From: Buchnera aphidicola str. Sg (Schizaphis graminum)
Lineage (GTDB): Bacteria > Pseudomonadota > Gammaproteobacteria > Enterobacterales > Enterobacteriaceae
Assembly (NCBI RefSeq): GCF_000007365.1
Contig: NC_004061.1
Coordinates: 310,001-374,000 of the forward strand
Length of the DNA: 64,000 nt
Direction of reading: 5' to 3'
Positions 1-10,275 of this stretch are shown here, piece by piece. Position numbers and translations under genes: made by a program. Position 1 is the stretch's first letter. Each line of letters begins with the position of its first letter. Under the pieces are notes generated by a model. That model was not told the origin of the DNA. It ran no database searches and was given only the letters and a program-made list of their open reading frames with translations.

Positions 1-1
1 A

Positions 2-2197
2 GGAAATTCTCTTAAATTTAGACGTGTTGTTTTTAATGAAATAACTAAAAAATCAATTGAAAAAGCTTTTCAAAATATTGGTAAAATTAATATGAACCGG
101 GTGTATTCGCAACAAGCTCGTCGATTTATGGATAGAATTGTAGGCTATATGATTTCACCTTTATTATGGAAAAAAATCTCAAGAGGATTATCTGCAGGTC
201 GTGTTCAATCTGCAGCTGTTCGACTTATAACAGATCGAGAATATGAAATAAAAAATTTTATCGAACGTGAACATTGGAAAATTAGTCTTTCTCTTTTATC
301 TAAAGAAAATAAAAAAGTCACGATGGATATAACACATTATAGAAATAAAACATTTTTATTAAATAATAAAAAAGAGGTAAATTCTACAATAGAAAAAATA
401 AAAAATTTATCTTTTATTATTACAGATCGAAAGGATAAAATTTTCAAAAAAAAACCACCAGCTCCATTAATTACCTCGACGTTACAACAAGCTTCTAATA
501 TTGATTTGGGATTTAGTGTAAAAAAAACAATGTTTTTAGCGCAAAAATTATATGAGCAAGGATATATAACTTATATAAGAACTGATTCTTATTTTTTAAG
601 TAATTATGCTATTGAAAAAGTTAGATCGTATATAGAAAATTTTTATGGAAGTGATTTTTTGCCTAAAAAATCAAATATATACTCAAATCAAAAATATTCT
701 CAAGAAGCTCATGAAGCTATTCGACCTTCAGATGTCCAAGTTGTAAATATTGATAATTGTGATCCAGATGCTAAAAAATTATATAAATTAATTTGGAATT
801 ATTTTATTGCTTCTCAAATGAAATCAGAAAGATATAAATCTATTAAAACGACAGTTATGGCTGATGTATTTAAATTACAGTCAAATACAAAAATAGTGCT
901 CTTTTCAGGATGGACTAAAATTTTGAAAAAATCAAATAATGTTAATTTTAAATTTCCTGTTTTAGATATAGGAACTACATTGATTTTAGATAAAATTTTG
1001 CCTCATCAAATCTTTACTAAGCCTCCACCACGTTTTAGTGAGTCATCTTTAGTACGTGAATTAGAAAAAAAAGGTATTGGAAGACCTTCTACCTACGCTA
1101 CTATAATAACGAAAATAAAAGAAAAAGGGTATTTAAAGATAAAAAAAAATAAATTTTATGCTGCAAAAATAGGAGAAATTCTTATAACTCGATTGAAAAA
1201 AAATTTTTCTGATTTAGTTGATTATGATTTTACAGCTCGTATGGAAAAAAATCTTGATCAAGTTTCTGATAAATTAATTAATTGGAAACATTTGTTGAAT
1301 TCTTTTTTTGATAATTTTTCTCAACAGTTAGAACAAGCAAAAAAACCTCCTGAAGAAGGTGGTATGGAACTTAATACGACTGTTCCGACTGAAATTGATT
1401 GCTCTTTATGTAATAAAAAAATGGGGATTAAAACCGCTGTTACAGGTGTATTTTTAAGCTGTTTAGGATATAATTCAGAACCTAATGAAAAACGCTGTAA
1501 AAATACAATAAATTTAATTTCATTAAATGATTTGAGTACAACAAAAAAAGAAGAAAAAAATTTTCATTTAAAAAATAGATGTAAAAAATGCAATTTGGTA
1601 ATGGACGTGTATTTAATTAATGAAAATTTAAAAATTTTCATTTGTATAAATAATCCTAGTTGTAATGGTTACAATCTTAAAAAAGGCATATTTAAAAAAA
1701 GTTTAAATTGCTCATTAAAAAAAATAAAATGTGAAAAATGTAAAAATGATATGTTATTTAAAACAGGTAGATTTGGAAATTTTTTCATGTGCATTAATGA
1801 TACATGTAAAAATACACGAAAAATTTTACCTAACGGTGAAATATCAGAACCAAAATTTGAACCTATTCCATTTCCTGATATATTATGTGAAAAATCTAAT
1901 ACATGGTTTGTTTTAAGAGAGGGAATTTCTGGTATTTTTTTTGCTGCAAATACCTTTCCTAAATCGCGTGAAACAAGATCTCCTTTTGTAGAAGAACTTG
2001 CTAGATTTGAATATTTATTACCAAAAAAATTACACTATTTAGCTAGCGCACCTCAAAGAGATAACAAAGGAAATAAAACTATAGTATGTTTTAATAAATT
2101 AAATAAACAGCAATATATTGCCTCTAAAAAAGAAGGAAAATTTACAGGTTGGGCAGCTTTTTTTATTGATAGAAAATGGTGTATTGTGAATAAATAA
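2..2197 (+). CDS. topA: DNA topoisomerase I (5' end outside window)
   Basis: Type IA topoisomerase, which relaxes negative supercoils by a transient 5'-phosphotyrosyl break. The reading frame is open from base 2, and the residues before the first Met at 92 already match E. coli TopA (a VVFNEIT segment), so the true start and most of the TOPRIM metal-binding domain lie upstream. The Met at 92 is internal. Visible landmarks are the LSAGRVQS segment near base 190, the active-site Tyr in YITYIRTDS near base 572, and IGRPSTYATII near base 1075. Three C-terminal zinc fingers begin with Cys pairs near bases 1400, 1581 and 1730, and a basic C-terminal tail follows. The visible 731 residues plus the missing N-terminus fit the 865-residue E. 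coli enzyme. It converges on suhB with a 10-base gap. Very sure. Confidence 0.97.
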   Translation, partial: GNSLKFRRVVFNEITKKSIEKAFQNIGKINMNRVYSQQARRFMDRIVGYMISPLLWKKISRGLSAGRVQSAAVRLITDREYEIKNFIEREHWKISLSLLSKENKKVTMDITHYRNKTFLLNNKKEVNSTIEKIKNLSFIITDRKDKIFKKKPPAPLITSTLQQASNIDLGFSVKKTMFLAQKLYEQGYITYIRTDSYFLSNYAIEKVRSYIENFYGSDFLPKKSNIYSNQKYSQEAHEAIRPSDVQVVNIDNCDPDAKKLYKLIWNYFIASQMKSERYKSIKTTVMADVFKLQSNTKIVLFSGWTKILKKSNNVNFKFPVLDIGTTLILDKILPHQIFTKPPPRFSESSLVRELEKKGIGRPSTYATIITKIKEKGYLKIKKNKFYAAKIGEILITRLKKNFSDLVDYDFTARMEKNLDQVSDKLINWKHLLNSFFDNFSQQLEQAKKPPEEGGMELNTTVPTEIDCSLCNKKMGIKTAVTGVFLSCLGYNSEPNEKRCKNTINLISLNDLSTTKKEEKNFHLKNRCKKCNLVMDVYLINENLKIFICINNPSCNGYNLKKGIFKKSLNCSLKKIKCEKCKNDMLFKTGRFGNFFMCINDTCKNTRKILPNGEISEPKFEPIPFPDILCEKSNTWFVLREGISGIFFAANTFPKSRETRSPFVEELARFEYLLPKKLHYLASAPQRDNKGNKTIVCFNKLNKQQYIASKKEGKFTGWAAFFIDRKWCIVNK

Positions 2198-2207
2198 CAT
2201 AAACTAA

Positions 2208-3017
2208 TTAATTATTGAAAGAGTAACATTGACTTATTTTTTCAGTAATTAATCTCATAAATTTCGAACTACTAGTTAAATTTGAAGTACAAAAATTACC
2301 TTTTTCACTTTTTTTTTCACTATTTTCAGTAAACTTACTAGTTAAACAACCTGCTTCTCTTGCTTGTAATTTTCCTGCTATAAGATTAATGGATTGTGGA
2401 TTAAAATCAAATAAACAATCTATTCTACCAGAAGCTACATATGCTAAATCCAATAGAGTAGAACCTGTGCATCTAAGAGAAATTCCAGACAAAATTAACT
2501 TTTTATATATTTTTAAATAAAATAAAGATTTTGCGTAGTGTTTAAGAGGTAAATTAATAGCTATAGTGCTATAATTTAAACTGTTAATATTATTGCATCT
2601 AATACGATAACCATTTAATTGTGAACCTTGTCCCTTGACAGCTGTAAATAAATCATTTCTTATAGGATCATATATTACTGAAATTTCTGTATTATTTTTC
2701 ATAATAACAGCAATAGATATACAAAAATGCGGAAAATTTTTAATGAAATTATTTTTTCCGTCTAATTCATTAATAATCCATAAAGTATTTTTTTCATTTT
2801 TTATAAGATCAGTATTTTTATTCAAAATGATATGATTAGGATAAGATTTATAAATTACTTCACTAATTATTCTATATGTTTTATACATTATGTTTTTAAT
2901 AAATATTTTCTTTTTATCTAAATCTTCTTTAATAAATTTTTGAGTATCATAATTTTGTACAATAATGTTTCCTCCTTTTCGAATTGCACGAATGGCAATA
3001 TTTAACATGGGATGCAT
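2208..3017 (-). CDS. suhB: SuhB: inositol-monophosphatase-fold protein with lost catalytic residues
   Basis: Orthologue of E. coli SuhB, which is both an inositol-1-monophosphatase and a component of the NusA-dependent rRNA antitermination complex on RNA polymerase. The N-terminus MHPMLNIA and the segments YDPIRNDLFTA, GQGSQLNGYR and LDLAYVASGR identify it, and its 269 residues match the E. coli length. The metal-binding residues are mostly gone. Aligned to E. coli from memory, Glu67 is Lys67, Asp84 is Asn83 (the DPLDGT motif reads NELDGK), Asp212 is Asn211 (WDFAAG reads INLIAG), and the Asp at 44 is Met. Only the Asp equivalent to E. coli 87 remains. A phosphatase role is therefore unlikely, and retention for the transcription role is my inference. 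The start ATG is preceded by AGGAGA. Confidence 0.93.
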   Translation of the reverse strand: MHPMLNIAIRAIRKGGNIIVQNYDTQKFIKEDLDKKKIFIKNIMYKTYRIISEVIYKSYPNHIILNKNTDLIKNEKNTLWIINELDGKNNFIKNFPHFCISIAVIMKNNTEISVIYDPIRNDLFTAVKGQGSQLNGYRIRCNNINSLNYSTIAINLPLKHYAKSLFYLKIYKKLILSGISLRCTGSTLLDLAYVASGRIDCLFDFNPQSINLIAGKLQAREAGCLTSKFTENSEKKSEKGNFCTSNLTSSSKFMRLITEKISQCYSFNN

Positions 3018-3180
3018 TATATTCTCCTAAATTTTAAAAAAATAAATTTTTTGTAAAAAAAATATATTATTTTTTATAATATCATAATTTATATATTTGT
3101 AATATTTTTTAATTAAACTAATTATTATAACAATTATTTATATATAAAATATTTGTGAACTAATTACTTAAGGCTATTAG

Positions 3181-4272
3181 ATGCATAAAAGTATTAATAT
3201 AAAAAATATTTCTGATGATAAAATCAACTTATTAGATTTAAATCGTAAAGAAATAGAAATTTTTCTTCTTTCTCTTGGAGCAAAAAAATTTGTTACAGAT
3301 CAACTTATGAAATGGATTTACAATCGTCATTGCAATAATTTTAATTTAATGTCAAATCTTAAAAAAGATATCAGAAAAAAATTAAATGAACGATCTTATA
3401 TATTTGCATCAAATTTTATAGAAGAAAAAATATCTTATGATGGTACTGTAAAATGGATTACATCTATTGATAAACAAAAAATAGAAACTATTTATATTCC
3501 TGAAAAAAAACGTGCTACTCTTTGTGTTTCTTCTCAAATTGGTTGTTCTTTAAAATGCAAGTTTTGTGCTACTGGGCAACAAGGTTTTAATAGAAATTTA
3601 AAAGTGTCAGAAATCATTTCGCAAATTTGGCAAGCAAATAAAATTTTAAAAGAAAAAAAAAATAACAGTACAATTACTAACATAGTTTTTATGGGTATGG
3701 GCGAACCTTTATTAAATTTAAATAACGTTATTTCTGCAATAAAAATTATTTTAGATAAAAATGGATTTGGATTATCGAAACGTCGTATTACTCTCTCTAC
3801 TTCAGGAATTGTACCAGCATTAAATAAACTTATTAAAAAGATTGATGTTAGTTTAGCTATATCTTTACATGCACCAAATGATTTTATTAGAAATTCAATT
3901 ATGCCGATAAATATGAAATATAATATCAAATCTTTTTTAAACTCTGTTTCTAAATACTTAAAACATTCTCATGCAAATAGAGGTGGTGTTACTGTAGAAT
4001 ATGTCATGCTGAGGGGTATTAATGATTTAAATGAACATGCTGAAGAATTAGGAAATATTTTAAAAAAAATACCTAGTAAAATAAATCTTATTCCTTGGAA
4101 TTTTTTTAAAAATGCAAACTTTATATGCAGTAGTAAGAATAGGATTAATATTTTTGCAAATATTTTAAGAAAAAAAGGGTTTAATACAACAATTAGAAAA
4201 AATAGAGGTCAAGATATTGGCGCTGCATGCGGTCAATTAACTGGTGATATAGTTAATCGTATTAAAAATTAA
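3181..4272 (+). CDS. rlmN: 23S rRNA/tRNA adenine-C2 methyltransferase RlmN
   Basis: Radical-SAM enzyme that methylates C2 of A2503 in 23S rRNA and A37 in some tRNAs. The Cys-x3-Cys-x2-Cys cluster motif (CSLKCKFC, about residue 122) binds the 4Fe-4S cluster. The methyl-carrier Cys lies near the C-terminus in GAACGQLTGD. MGMGEPLLN and RRITLSTSGIVP are family signatures. It is 363 residues against 384 in E. coli. It sits upstream of ispG and hisS as in E. coli, with the intervening genes missing. In E. coli such enzymes are reduced by flavodoxin, whose gene here (around 21 kb) is shortened. Very sure. Confidence 0.97.
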   Translation: MHKSINIKNISDDKINLLDLNRKEIEIFLLSLGAKKFVTDQLMKWIYNRHCNNFNLMSNLKKDIRKKLNERSYIFASNFIEEKISYDGTVKWITSIDKQKIETIYIPEKKRATLCVSSQIGCSLKCKFCATGQQGFNRNLKVSEIISQIWQANKILKEKKNNSTITNIVFMGMGEPLLNLNNVISAIKIILDKNGFGLSKRRITLSTSGIVPALNKLIKKIDVSLAISLHAPNDFIRNSIMPINMKYNIKSFLNSVSKYLKHSHANRGGVTVEYVMLRGINDLNEHAEELGNILKKIPSKINLIPWNFFKNANFICSSKNRINIFANILRKKGFNTTIRKNRGQDIGAACGQLTGDIVNRIKN

Positions 4273-4385
4273 TTATAAATTTTTTAAGCCTATTAACGTT
4301 TAAACGTTTTTAATATTTTATCTAAAATACTAAAATACTCTTGTAATTTATAAAGACAATATTAAGCATATATATATAACGAAAA

Positions 4386-5489
4386 ATGAATAAATATAAA
4401 AATATTAAAAGAAGAAAATCTAATCGTATTTATGTTGGTAATGTACCTATTGGAGATGGAGCACCTATTTCTGTGCAGTCAATGACTAATACTCAAACTA
4501 CAAATATAGAAGAAACAATAAAACAAATTATAAAATTGAAAAAAGTAGGAGTAGATATTGTTCGAATTTCAGTTCCTACCCTAGAAGCTGCAGAGTCATT
4601 TAAAATAATTAAATTAAATGTAGACGTTCCATTAATTGCTGATATACATTTTGATTATAGATTAGCTATTAAATCAATAAAATATGGAGCTGATTGTTTA
4701 AGAATTAATCCAGGTAATATTGGCAACAAAAGAAGAATATTAGACATCGTTAATTGTGCAAAAGACAAAAATATACCTATTAGAATTGGTGTTAATGCAG
4801 GTTCATTAGAAAATGATTTATTAAAAAAATACAAATCACCAATTCCTGAAGCTTTAGTAGAATCAGCTATCAGACATATTGAATATTTAGATAGTTTAAA
4901 CTTTAATCAATTTAAAGTTAGTGTAAAGACATCTGATGTCTTTTCAGCAATAGAAGCAAATGAAATTTTAGCAAAAAAAACTGTGCAACCAATACATATT
5001 GGGATAACGGAATCAGGAGCTTTACGCAATGGGATAGTCAAATCTTCTATTGGAATAACTTCTTTATTATTATCTGGTATTGGTGATACTTTAAGAATTT
5101 CACTTGCTGCAGATCCAGTAGAAGAGGTAAAGGTAGGATATGATATTTTAAAAACTTTAGGAATTAGATTTAGGGGTGTTAATTTTATTGCATGTCCGAC
5201 TTGTTCTAGGCAAGAATTTAATGTAATTGATGTAGTAAATCAATTAGAAAAAAATTTGGAAGATCTTTCAACTCCTATGAATGTTTCTATTATCGGTTGT
5301 ATTGTTAATGGAATAGGAGAGGCTAAGGTATCTACATTAGGAATTGTTGGAGGATCTAAAACAAGTGCATTATATAAAGATGGTATTCGTCAAAAAAACA
5401 AGTTAAAAAATCAAGAAATTATCAAAGAATTAGAGATTAAAATTCGTAAAAAAGCAAAATCATTAGATAAATTAAAAAAAATTATTTAA
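4386..5489 (+). CDS. ispG: 4-hydroxy-3-methylbut-2-enyl diphosphate synthase (flavodoxin)
   Basis: IspG (GcpE) converts methylerythritol cyclodiphosphate to HMBPP in the MEP isoprenoid pathway, using a 4Fe-4S cluster and reduced flavodoxin. Seen: VQSMTNTQT near the N-terminus, the DIHFDYRLA segment, and C-terminal cluster cysteines in CPTCSR and [12 protein letters not shown]. The 367 residues are close to the 372 of E. coli, so it looks intact. It lies 113 bases after rlmN and 44 bases before hisS, probably co-transcribed with hisS as in E. coli. Confidence 0.97.
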   Translation: MNKYKNIKRRKSNRIYVGNVPIGDGAPISVQSMTNTQTTNIEETIKQIIKLKKVGVDIVRISVPTLEAAESFKIIKLNVDVPLIADIHFDYRLAIKSIKYGADCLRINPGNIGNKRRILDIVNCAKDKNIPIRIGVNAGSLENDLLKKYKSPIPEALVESAIRHIEYLDSLNFNQFKVSVKTSDVFSAIEANEILAKKTVQPIHIGITESGALRNGIVKSSIGITSLLLSGIGDTLRISLAADPVEEVKVGYDILKTLGIRFRGVNFIACPTCSRQEFNVIDVVNQLEKNLEDLSTPMNVSIIGCIVNGIGEAKVSTLGIVGGSKTSALYKDGIRQKNKLKNQEIIKELEIKIRKKAKSLDKLKKII

Positions 5490-5533
5490 CTACGATTAAA
5501 AAATAAACATAAGAAAAATAATAAGAGAAAATA

Positions 5534-6820
5534 GTGAATAAAAAAATTAATTCAGTAAGAGGAATGCACGATTATCTTCCTGAAGAATTAAAAATTTGGA
5601 AAAAAATAGAAAATATTATTCAAAAAATATTAACTAGTTATTGTTATGAAGAAATTAGATTACCTATATTAGAAAAAACTAAAATTTTTCAAAGAGCTAT
5701 TGGAAATATAACTGATGTAGTTGAAAAAGAAATGTATTCTTTTAAAGATAAAAAGGGAAATAGTTTAACTTTGCGTCCTGAAGGAACGGTGGGTTGTGTG
5801 CGTGCTATAATAGAAAATAATCTATTATTTCAAAAAAAACAAAGATTTTGGTATTTAGGTCCTATGTTTAGATATGAAAGGCCACAAAAGGGAAGATATC
5901 GTCAATTTTATCAGTTAGGTGTTGAAGTATTTGGATTGAATACACCAGATATTGATTTAGAAATTATTTTATTAATAAGTCGTTTATGGAAATGTTTAGG
6001 TATTAATCTTCATATAAAATTAGAAATTAATTCAATTGGTTCAAAATTAGATCGTATTAAATATCAAAAAGAGTTAGTTTTTTTTCTTGAAAAATATAAA
6101 AATATTTTAGATGAAGATTCTAAAAAACGATTATATACTAATCCTTTTAGGATCTTAGATTCTAAAAACGACATGATGCAGAAAATTTTAAAAAAAGCTC
6201 CATTATTAAAAAATTATATCAATACTTCTGCAATTAATCACTTTAATAGTCTATGTAATATGATGGATTCATATGGAATCAAATATATACACAACCAAAA
6301 TTTAGTACGTGGGTTAGATTATTATAATAGTACTGTATTTGAATGGAAAATTGATCAAATTGGATCACAAAATACTATTTGTGCTGGCGGGAGATATGAT
6401 TCTTTAGTTCAAGAATTAGGTGGAAATAAAACATCTGCAATAGGATTTGCAATAGGTATTGAACGTTTAGTTTTATTAATAAAATCATTAAATATTATCT
6501 CTTGCAAAGAAGAAGACATCAATATCTATATCATATTTATAGGAGAATTAAATAAAATTTATGCAATAAGCTTATCAGAAGAAATAAGAAATATATATCC
6601 TAAATTAAAAATATTTGTAGATTTCATGACTTGTAGTCTTTCAAAAAAAATAAAAAATGCTGTAGATTCTCTAGCTCATATTGCAATTTTAATAGGTGCA
6701 AACGAAATAAAAAAAAATTGTTTTTTATTAAAAGATTTAAAAAGGGGGAGGGAATATTTTTTTTCAAAAAGTGAATTAATATTAAAGATTAAAAAAATTT
6801 TTTACAAACAAGGTAATTAA
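5534..6820 (+). CDS. hisS: Histidyl-tRNA synthetase
   Basis: Class II aminoacyl-tRNA synthetase that charges tRNA-His. It starts at GTG (5534), with a purine-rich AAGAGA nine bases upstream. The N-terminus carries the [10 protein letters not shown] motif, motif 2 is in the [16 protein letters not shown] region, and LVRGLDYY plus the [11 protein letters not shown] motif 3 follow. The C-terminal anticodon-binding domain ends at residue 428 (E. coli 424). No alternative ATG precedes the conserved region, so the GTG start is firm. It is in the ispG-hisS order of E. coli. Confidence 0.97.
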   Translation: MNKKINSVRGMHDYLPEELKIWKKIENIIQKILTSYCYEEIRLPILEKTKIFQRAIGNITDVVEKEMYSFKDKKGNSLTLRPEGTVGCVRAIIENNLLFQKKQRFWYLGPMFRYERPQKGRYRQFYQLGVEVFGLNTPDIDLEIILLISRLWKCLGINLHIKLEINSIGSKLDRIKYQKELVFFLEKYKNILDEDSKKRLYTNPFRILDSKNDMMQKILKKAPLLKNYINTSAINHFNSLCNMMDSYGIKYIHNQNLVRGLDYYNSTVFEWKIDQIGSQNTICAGGRYDSLVQELGGNKTSAIGFAIGIERLVLLIKSLNIISCKEEDINIYIIFIGELNKIYAISLSEEIRNIYPKLKIFVDFMTCSLSKKIKNAVDSLAHIAILIGANEIKKNCFLLKDLKRGREYFFSKSELILKIKKIFYKQGN

Positions 6821-6891
6821 AAGAAAATATTTTTATAAAATTTCGTTATATATGTTTGATATTTATCTTATTTTAAATTTATAGGAAAAAA

Positions 6892-8145
6892 ATGTTTAAT
6901 ACAAAAATAGAATTTTCAAAATATGATCCAGAATTATGGAAAGCGATAGATCAAGAAAAAAATAGACAAGAAAACCATATAGAATTAATCGCATCAGAAA
7001 ATTATACTAGTAATTACGTTATGCATGTACAAGGTTCACAATTAACTAACAAATATGCAGAAGGTTATCCTGAAAAACGTTACTATGGTGGTTGCAAATA
7101 TGTAGATATTATAGAAAAATTAGCGATTAATCGAGCTAAAAAACTCTTTAATGCTGATTATGCCAACGTTCAACCTCATTCAGGATCTCAAGCTAATTTT
7201 GCTGTTTATACAGCACTGTTAAATCCTGGTGATACAATATTAGGCATGAAATTATCGCACGGAGGTCATTTAACACATGGTTCTTCTGTAAATTTTTCAG
7301 GGAAAACATATAATGTTATTGGGTATGGAGTAGATAAAAAAGGAAATATTGACTATCAAGAAATTTTAACATTAGCAAAGAAATATAAACCTAAAATGAT
7401 TATTGGTGGTTTTTCAGCCTATTCTGGCATTTGTAATTGGTCAAAAATGCGCGATATTGCTGACGAAATTAACGCTTATTTTGTTGTTGATATTGCTCAC
7501 GTTGCTGGTTTAATAGCGGCGAATCTTTATCCTAATCCTATAGATTATGCACATGTTGTAACAAGTACGACACATAAAACATTAGCAGGTCCTCGAGGTG
7601 GTTTAATTTTAGCTAAAAATGGAACTAATACTTTCTATAAAAAAATAAATTTATCTGTTTTTCCAGGAGCACAAGGTGGACCGCTTATGCATGTTATTGC
7701 AGCAAAAGCTATTGCTTTTAAAGAAGCTTTAGAACCTGCTTTTAAAATATATCAAAAACAGGTAATTAAAAATGCTCAAGTTATGGTTCAATCTTTTTTA
7801 AAAAAAGATTATCAAATTGTATCCGGAAACACATTTAATCATTTATTTTTACTAGATTTAACAAGCAAAAATATAACTGGACAAGAAGCTGATATTGCTT
7901 TGGGTAAATGTAATATAACTGTTAATAAAAATACTATTCCAAATGATCTTAGAAGTCCTTTTATTACATCAGGAATTCGTATTGGGACACCTGCGGTTAC
8001 AAAAAGAGGTTTTAAAGAAAACGAAATGTTACAAATATCAGATTGGATCGTTCATATTTTAAATAATATTAAAGATAAAAATAGTCTTCTTGGCATAAAA
8101 AATGAAGTATTAAAACTCTGTTCAAAATATCCTGTCTATATTTAA
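6892..8145 (+). CDS. glyA: Serine hydroxymethyltransferase
   Basis: PLP enzyme interconverting serine and glycine with transfer of a one-carbon unit to tetrahydrofolate; it is the main source of C1 units. The 417 residues equal the E. coli length. Seen: [11 protein letters not shown] near residue 30, YPEKRYYGG, the PLP-lysine motif in [14 protein letters not shown] (around residue 229) and [13 protein letters not shown] near the C-terminus. An AGGAAAAAA ribosome-binding site precedes the ATG. It works with serC downstream. Very sure. Confidence 0.98.
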   Translation: MFNTKIEFSKYDPELWKAIDQEKNRQENHIELIASENYTSNYVMHVQGSQLTNKYAEGYPEKRYYGGCKYVDIIEKLAINRAKKLFNADYANVQPHSGSQANFAVYTALLNPGDTILGMKLSHGGHLTHGSSVNFSGKTYNVIGYGVDKKGNIDYQEILTLAKKYKPKMIIGGFSAYSGICNWSKMRDIADEINAYFVVDIAHVAGLIAANLYPNPIDYAHVVTSTTHKTLAGPRGGLILAKNGTNTFYKKINLSVFPGAQGGPLMHVIAAKAIAFKEALEPAFKIYQKQVIKNAQVMVQSFLKKDYQIVSGNTFNHLFLLDLTSKNITGQEADIALGKCNITVNKNTIPNDLRSPFITSGIRIGTPAVTKRGFKENEMLQISDWIVHILNNIKDKNSLLGIKNEVLKLCSKYPVYI

Positions 8146-8234
8146 ATCAAAAAAAGCTTAGTATATCCATCTTTGTTAAAGATAATATTAATTATAATAA
8201 TAATAAATTTTTGAAAAAAATTTACTTTTATATT

Positions 8235-8941
8235 TTATTCAGGAACCAGAATTTTTATTTTTTTAAAATTAATTGAATGTATGTTTTTTAAATAAGGAAT
8301 TGTTCCTAATAATGGTGATTTAATATAACTTAACAAAGTTTGGATATAATACGAAGTGTATTTATTTTTCGGAATTATATTATTAGCAATCCATCCTAAA
8401 CATGTTAAATTTTCTGAAAGAATAGCTTTTTCAGTTAAGATAGCATGATTAATACATCCTAATTTGATACCTACGACAAAGATAATTTCTAATTGTTCTT
8501 CTTTAACCCAATCTGAAAAAGACACTCTGTCAGATAAAGGTGTATACCAGCCTCCAGCTCCCTCTATCAAAATCCAATTAGATTTTTTAGAAATACGACG
8601 CAACCCTAAAGATAAATCTTTTTTCCGTATAACTTTTTTTTGAATTAAACTCATCATATGAGGAGGTATGTTGCCAGAAAATGAAATTGGATTTACTTCT
8701 TTATAATCTAATATAACAGAACTATTTTCTTTTAAAATTATAGCATCTTGATTGATAAATTTATATTTTTTTTTTTTTGCATTACAGAAGATATCATCTT
8801 ACGTTTTTTTATTCCAGAAGATATCGGTTTATATCCTGCAGTTTTATATCCTAATTCATTAGCTTTTTTTAATAAAATACCGCTTACAATTGTTTTTCCG
8901 ATACCTGTATCAGTACCTGTGATAAATATTTTTTTTATCAT
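8235..8941 (-). pseudogene. bioD: Dethiobiotin synthetase bioD, frameshifted at a 13-A tract
   Basis: BioD converts 7,8-diaminopelargonate to dethiobiotin with ATP and CO2. The N-terminal part (8941 down to about 8780) carries the P-loop GTDTGIGKT and AGYKPISSG. The C-terminal part, in another frame, carries EGAGGWYTPLSD, VVGIKLGCINHA and the end of the protein. The frames meet at 13 consecutive A (sense strand), about 8766-8778. One additional A, or two fewer, fuses them into about 235 residues (E. coli 225), with INQDAIILKENSS and the residues up to PPHMM in the right order. So either the gene is broken, or it is rescued by slippage of polymerase or ribosome on the tract, or the run length was misread. 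Apart from this run it looks undecayed. Confidence 0.88.
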
Positions 8942-9022
8942 AATTGATTTAATTAGTTAAGTAAAATATACGATGTAGATTGTTTATTAAAGTTAATTGT
9001 TTTAAATTTATAAAAATTTAAG

Positions 9023-9100
9023 TTGGGTAACTCAACTCAGTTTATTCTATGTATTTAATTAATTTATTAATACAAAAGAATATAACGGTTGGTTACTCAA
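9023..9100. promoter_or_regulatory. Paired quasi-palindromes upstream of bioD
   Basis: Two similar elements, TTGGGTAACTCAA (9023-9035) and TTGGTTACTCAA (9089-9100), lie in the 225-base gap between bioB and bioD. Each is an imperfect inverted repeat, and they are more GC-rich than the surrounding AT sequence. They could be an operator pair or structures around the bioD leader. They do not show the inverted BirA half-site layout of the E. coli bio operator. No function can be assigned. Confidence 0.25.
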
Positions 9101-9166
9101 ATTAAAAAATAGATATTTTAAAATAAATAAAAATATTTCTTAAAAAATATCTTTGTATTTAGTTTA

Positions 9167-10195
9167 TTAAATTGCCGCATTATAGTATTGTGCTTTATTT
9201 ACATCAGATATTTTTAAGTTTTCATTATTTTTATTTTCTTCTGTAATGCTTTGTATCTTGTAATCAGGAAAAAGATCTAATTTTTCAAAAAGTTTTTGAT
9301 CTTTTTCTTCTTTCGGATTACTTGAAGTTAATAATTTACATCCATAAAAAATAGAATTTGCTCCTGCCATAAAACACATAGCTTGAGTTTCATCACTCAT
9401 GTTTTCACGACCTGCAGACAATCGAATATAAGATTTTGGCATCATAATTCTTGTAGCTGCAATAACTCTAATAAATTCAAATGGATCGACATTTTCATTT
9501 TTTTCCATAGGTGTTCCTGGTATTTTTACTAACATATTTATTGGTACACTTTCTGGTTGAATAGATAAATTAGATAATTCCATTAAAAGTTCCATACGAT
9601 CTTGTTTTTTTTCCCCAAGACCAATAATTCCTCCAGAACAAATTTTCATACCTGAATTTCGAACCTTTTTTAAAGTACTTAAACGTTCTTCATATGTACG
9701 AGTTGTTATAATACTGCTATAAAAATTAGATGATGTATCTAAATTATGATTATAAAAATCTAAACCTGCTTTAGCTAATTTTTTTGCCTGAGAATTATTT
9801 AATGTTCCTAAAGTCATACAGGTTTCCATGCCCATTTTTTTTACTTCTTTAACAATTTTTTCTAAATATGGCATATCTTTTTCTTTAGGATTTTTCCATG
9901 CAGCACCCATGCAAAATCGAGTTGAACCTGAAGATTTAGCTTTTTTTGCAGCTTTTAAAATTTGTTCTATTTCTAATAACGGCTCTTTTTTTAAACCAGT
10001 TTTATATCTTGAACTTTGTGGACAATACTTGCAATCTTCTGGACACGCTCCAGTTTTAATTGATAGTAATGTACTAATTTGTATTCTATTAGGATTAAAA
10101 TATTCACGGTGTTTTTTTTGAGCTTCGAATATAAGATCAAAAAAGGGTTTTGAAAAAAGTTTTTTTGTATCTTCTAGGTTCCATTTTCGTTTCAT
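9167..10195 (-). CDS. bioB: Biotin synthase
   Basis: Radical-SAM enzyme that inserts sulfur into dethiobiotin to make biotin. The CPEDCKYC motif binds the 4Fe-4S cluster. [40 protein letters not shown] and RLSAGRE are near-identical to E. coli, with 342 residues against 346. I place the start at the ATG at 10195: an upstream in-frame TTG at 10207 overlaps the ribosome-binding site (TTGGAG), and the E. coli protein begins at the ATG position. It diverges from bioA as in E. coli. Flavodoxin is its reductant in E. coli. Confidence 0.96.
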   Translation of the reverse strand: MKRKWNLEDTKKLFSKPFFDLIFEAQKKHREYFNPNRIQISTLLSIKTGACPEDCKYCPQSSRYKTGLKKEPLLEIEQILKAAKKAKSSGSTRFCMGAAWKNPKEKDMPYLEKIVKEVKKMGMETCMTLGTLNNSQAKKLAKAGLDFYNHNLDTSSNFYSSIITTRTYEERLSTLKKVRNSGMKICSGGIIGLGEKKQDRMELLMELSNLSIQPESVPINMLVKIPGTPMEKNENVDPFEFIRVIAATRIMMPKSYIRLSAGRENMSDETQAMCFMAGANSIFYGCKLLTSSNPKEEKDQKLFEKLDLFPDYKIQSITEENKNNENLKISDVNKAQYYNAAI

Positions 10196-10275
10196 ATTAA
10201 TCTCCAAAAAAAATATGATTTTGTTTAATTAAAAGTTTATAATGAATTATTTAATATTTTTATATATAAATCATA

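Noticed and set aside
92-2197. Met at 92 as the start of topA
   Set aside because: Homologous sequence continues in frame to base 2, so the gene begins outside the window.
4295-4308. 14-base palindrome AACGTTTAAACGTT between rlmN and ispG
   Set aside because: Short and AT-rich; expected by chance at this composition, and no supporting context.
8748-8960. Plus-strand ORF opposite bioD
   Set aside because: Low-complexity reverse complement of the bioD P-loop region.
10196-10275. BirA operator between bioA and bioB
   Set aside because: The E. coli palindrome with TTGTAAACC and GGTTTACAA half-sites is not found in the divergent spacer.
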